From JANPLG01 sp964609085 (GTDB taxonomy: Bacteria; Armatimonadota; SYMT01), in contig CAZSRZ010000017.1 of assembly GCA_964609085.1 (NCBI GenBank), positions 1 through 56,390 of the forward strand: a stretch of DNA of 56,390 nt, in the 5' to 3' direction. Within the stretch, counting starts at the first letter, position 1. Every line of letters starts with the position of its first letter. The notes beneath the pieces were generated by a model. The model saw only the letters and a list, made by a program, of their open reading frames with translations, had not been told where the DNA came from and ran no database searches. Below, piece after piece: positions 52,637-56,390 of this stretch. A program made the translations under genes and the position numbers.

Positions 52637-53662
52637 CTACCCGCGGGACTCGAGGGGAGTGGGCGGTTCGGCGAGAGCGGCGCGGGCGAGACCAAACACC
52701 GTCAGGCTCAGAGGCGTCAACACCAGGCAGAGTGCCAGATAGAGCGGGATGGCTGCGAGCAGCCCAAAGAAGCTCATCACACCGGCCCCCGCGCTGGATG
52801 TAGGCCCACCTAGGTATGTCGCCAGGACGTAGCCGAGCCCTCCCAGCAGCGCGCTGGGCAGCGCGCTCAACACGACGGCGATCAGCAGCGCCAACAGGTT
52901 GATCGGACCGGCGGCAAACTGGACCAGTATCCGGTAGCCCAGGTAGGTCCGCAGCTGGTTGCCAGGACGACGGGCGATCCGGAGCACCTCACGGGCGGCC
53001 GCCACCGGCCCCAGCCCGTCCCGCTCCTGCAGCACCAGCACCAATTCGTACAGGAAGACGAAGAGGGGGAGCGTGAGCAGCACCCACGGCGCAAGCACCG
53101 CGAAGAACCGTAACACGGCACCGATCACCGTCCACATCAACTGCGCTGCGGACTCGTCCGTGGCGGTCTCCAACTGGCCGCTGATTCGCGTCCCAAGGCC
53201 GTGAGTTGCAGCGACCTCCGCCGCGAAGAGCAGGGCGTAGAATGGAGCGGACAGCAGCCCCGCCCAGATGTAGTGGGCCGTGCCCGCCTTCAGGTGGCGT
53301 CGCCAGTCCGTCCATGCCGGGTTGCCCGACCGCATACCGGTCAGCAGGGCAAAGGAAAACGCTCGCGCAACGGCTCCGAAGGCCAGGAGGACCACCCCGA
53401 GGGCGGTGAGGAGCACGGCCGGAAGCGGGGACGAGGAGAGGGCCTCGCGAACCGGCTGGGTGTCCAGTGCGGGCATCAACAACCCGACGGGTGGCGGCGG
53501 CGCCCCCACCCCGGCAATGCCCGCCATCGCGGCGATCCCGGCGAAGGTGCCCCACCGACGACGCCCAGCCTTGCCCGCCAGCAGTGCTCGCGCCTCGTTC
53601 ACCGCCGCGGTCAGCAGCGAGTCCGGTCGCGGCACGGCCGGTTTCCTCCCGGGATTCTCCAC
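52637..53662 (-). CDS. Multi-pass membrane protein of unknown function
   Basis: 341 residues from GTG 53662, which follows GGAGG. It contains about six hydrophobic segments (for example near residues 78-105, 120-150, 187-200, 211-235 and the C-terminal pair) and a W-T-D-W-R-R-H motif. I recognise no family with confidence; it resembles uncharacterised multi-pass proteins with a glycerophosphodiester-phosphodiesterase-like membrane region. The reading could start further upstream (to 53764), but that adds a Ser/Arg-rich leader without hydrophobicity. It precedes the acid phosphatase gene. Confidence 0.75.
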   Translation of the reverse strand: MENPGRKPAVPRPDSLLTAAVNEARALLAGKAGRRRWGTFAGIAAMAGIAGVGAPPPPVGLLMPALDTQPVREALSSSPLPAVLLTALGVVLLAFGAVARAFSFALLTGMRSGNPAWTDWRRHLKAGTAHYIWAGLLSAPFYALLFAAEVAATHGLGTRISGQLETATDESAAQLMWTVIGAVLRFFAVLAPWVLLTLPLFVFLYELVLVLQERDGLGPVAAAREVLRIARRPGNQLRTYLGYRILVQFAAGPINLLALLIAVVLSALPSALLGGLGYVLATYLGGPTSSAGAGVMSFFGLLAAIPLYLALCLVLTPLSLTVFGLARAALAEPPTPLESRG

Positions 53663-53812
53663 AACACCTCCGCTGCTGCACTCGTGTGACTTCCTTTCGC
53701 CCTGGCCGGGCAAGTCCCTCCCGGCGAGGGATGGACGGCGGGGGTGGACAAAGCTCCGCCGCATCTCTTCGGCATAGCCATAAGCAAAGACTTGCTGATA
53801 GCCATCAGATTA

Positions 53813-53833
53813 CTTGACACCGTAACACTCAAG
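53813..53833 (+). promoter_or_regulatory. HAIR-type (HspR) operator upstream of hsp20
   Basis: CTTGACA-N7-ACTCAAG: the right arm matches the HAIR consensus arm exactly and the left arm in five of seven bases; the outer CTTGA/TCAAG dyad is perfect with the correct 11-base inner gap. It overlaps the -35 TTGACA (53814-53819) of the hsp20 promoter, so bound repressor would block RNA polymerase. An HspR gene is not in the window. Confidence 0.7.
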
Positions 53834-53842
53834 AGATAAGCT
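53814..53842 (+). promoter_or_regulatory. hsp20 promoter
   Basis: A consensus -35 TTGACA at 53814-53819. A weaker -10, TAAGCT at 53837-53842 (17-bp spacer), would start transcription about 45 bases before the ATG. A heat-shock sigma factor site is not evident. Control is likely by the overlapping HAIR dyad. Confidence 0.55.
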
Positions 53843-53892
53843 AGCGCCGACGTAGACCCCGCCCGATCGCGGGGCTTTGGAAGGAGAGAACG

Positions 53893-54330
53893 ATGCGAGA
53901 GCTTGCTGTCTTCGACCCGTTTGCCGACTTCACGCACCTTCGGCGGCAGATTGACCGGATGGTGGAGGGTGCCTCAGCAGCCCCAACTCAGGAGGGTCGG
54001 ATCTGGCGTCCGGCCGTCGATTTGTTCGAGGATCAGGACGCCCTGGTGCTGAAGCTCGATGTGCCTGAGGTGGACCGGTCGAAGCTGGACATCCAGTTGT
54101 CGGGGGAGGAGTTGGTCGTTCGCGGAGAGCGCCGGTGGGAGAAGCCGGAGAGCAGCACGTGCGTCCATAGCGAGCGTCCGTTCGGGCAGTTTCAGCGGGT
54201 GTTCCGCCTCGGCGTGCCGATCGAGCCGGACGGGGTCACCGCCACCTTCCGGGACGGCGCGCTGACCATCCGCCTACCCAAGAAGGCGGAACTGCGGCCG
54301 CGCAAGATCGACGTGGCCGTGGACGGCTAG
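53893..54330 (+). CDS. Hsp20/alpha-crystallin small heat shock protein
   Basis: 145 residues, the usual sHSP length. The N-terminus has the FDPF-x-D-F motif. The alpha-crystallin domain covers residues about 38-140, with the W-R-P-A-V-D strand, ELVVRGER and the GALTIRLPKK end. It holds unfolded proteins for refolding by DnaK/ClpB. A strong AAGGAGAG ribosome site precedes the ATG. It shares the region with clpB, whose start follows after 121 bases that include a long hairpin, so the two may be read from one HspR-controlled transcript. Confidence 0.95.
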   Translation: MRELAVFDPFADFTHLRRQIDRMVEGASAAPTQEGRIWRPAVDLFEDQDALVLKLDVPEVDRSKLDIQLSGEELVVRGERRWEKPESSTCVHSERPFGQFQRVFRLGVPIEPDGVTATFRDGALTIRLPKKAELRPRKIDVAVDG

Positions 54331-54372
54331 CCAAACGCGTCGGTCCTTTCGGCGAGGGGAAGCATGGAAGTA

Positions 54373-54408
54373 GGGGAGCGGACAGCCCGCGCGGCATGTC
54401 CGCTCCCC
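54373..54408. terminator. Long hairpin between hsp20 and clpB
   Basis: A perfect 12-bp stem (GGGGAGCGGACA / TGTCCGCTCCCC) with a 12-base loop, 43 bases after hsp20 and 43 bases before the clpB ATG. No T tract follows, so it may act as a partial terminator, a stabiliser of the hsp20 message or a processing site. I cannot tell which. Confidence 0.55.
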
Positions 54409-54451
54409 GACTGGCATCGGGCGGGATGTCCCGGTGGGTGAGGGGATTTGG

Positions 54452-56390
<1,939 letters not shown>

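Noticed and set aside
53821..53850. CIRCE (HrcA) operator before hsp20
   Set aside because: Only a weak half-site (TAACACTC) exists and the matching GAGTGCTAA arm is missing, whereas the HAIR dyad fits well.

Overview
This 56.4 kb window is high-GC bacterial chromosome, densely coded on both strands, with conserved housekeeping genes (tilS, cysS, smc, alr, proS, initiator tRNA, clpB) mixed with envelope and signalling genes. No phage, transposase, CRISPR array or rRNA is visible. The mix of a DUF5693-csaB pair, VanW, DUF1501, DUF3500, type 3 (archaeal-style) ProS, PspA and a WD40-caspase fits Armatimonadota or a neighbouring Terrabacteria lineage. That placement is an inference from gene content only.

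Layout. 0.1-4.5 kb: a small haem-type protein, then a pspA unit (minus) divergent from a DUF948/YtxH/DUF1054/DinB unit (plus). 4.6-10 kb: a membrane-anchored Cys-rich protein, DUF4287/DUF5655, DUF3500, then tilS and rhaB (minus). 10.2-18.7 kb: an RmlB-like sugar dehydratase with an altered active site, cysS, VanW, an epimerase, a 63-aa protein, a subtilase with a membrane tail and a zinc alcohol dehydrogenase. 18.8-31.3 kb: a secreted FN3 protein closed by a terminator, then smc-alr-rhomboid-DUF5693-csaB-TPR. 31.4-35 kb: proS, a nitrilase-family amidase and a beta-propeller protein.

35-41.6 kb (minus) is the most unusual block. It holds a secreted protein with 14 WD40 repeats, a heptapeptide-repeat insert and a caspase domain (His1088/Cys1138). 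Upstream and in the same direction lies a class III cyclase-STAND NTPase-TPR protein whose start codon sits in a 13-bp tandem repeat. 41.9-44.5 kb: an initiator tRNA with an unusual anticodon stem, then four minus-strand genes consisting of two sugar-isomerase-like TIM barrels and two paralogous mini zinc ribbons. 44.6-49.1 kb: a GAF-GGDEF-HD-GYP protein divergent from DUF1501 and TolB-like genes. 49.1-49.5 kb: gene-less DNA with 47-bp repeats. 49.5-53.7 kb (minus): a cNMP-binding protein, glutamate dehydrogenase, a purple acid phosphatase and a membrane protein. 53.8 kb to the end: hsp20 and the 5' three quarters of clpB, behind a promoter that contains an HspR-type (HAIR) operator.

How the parts fit. 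Envelope upkeep (PspA, VanW, Alr, CsaB/DUF5693, rhomboid, subtilase), translation (TilS, CysS, ProS, tRNA-fMet) and stress response (Hsp20, ClpB) dominate. Three nucleotide-signalling parts (class III cyclase, cNMP-binding domain, c-di-GMP synthase/hydrolase) lie within 11 kb. The best promoters seen share a TTGAC-type -35, a 17-bp spacer and a TGn-extended -10. Convergent genes are separated by long perfect hairpins.
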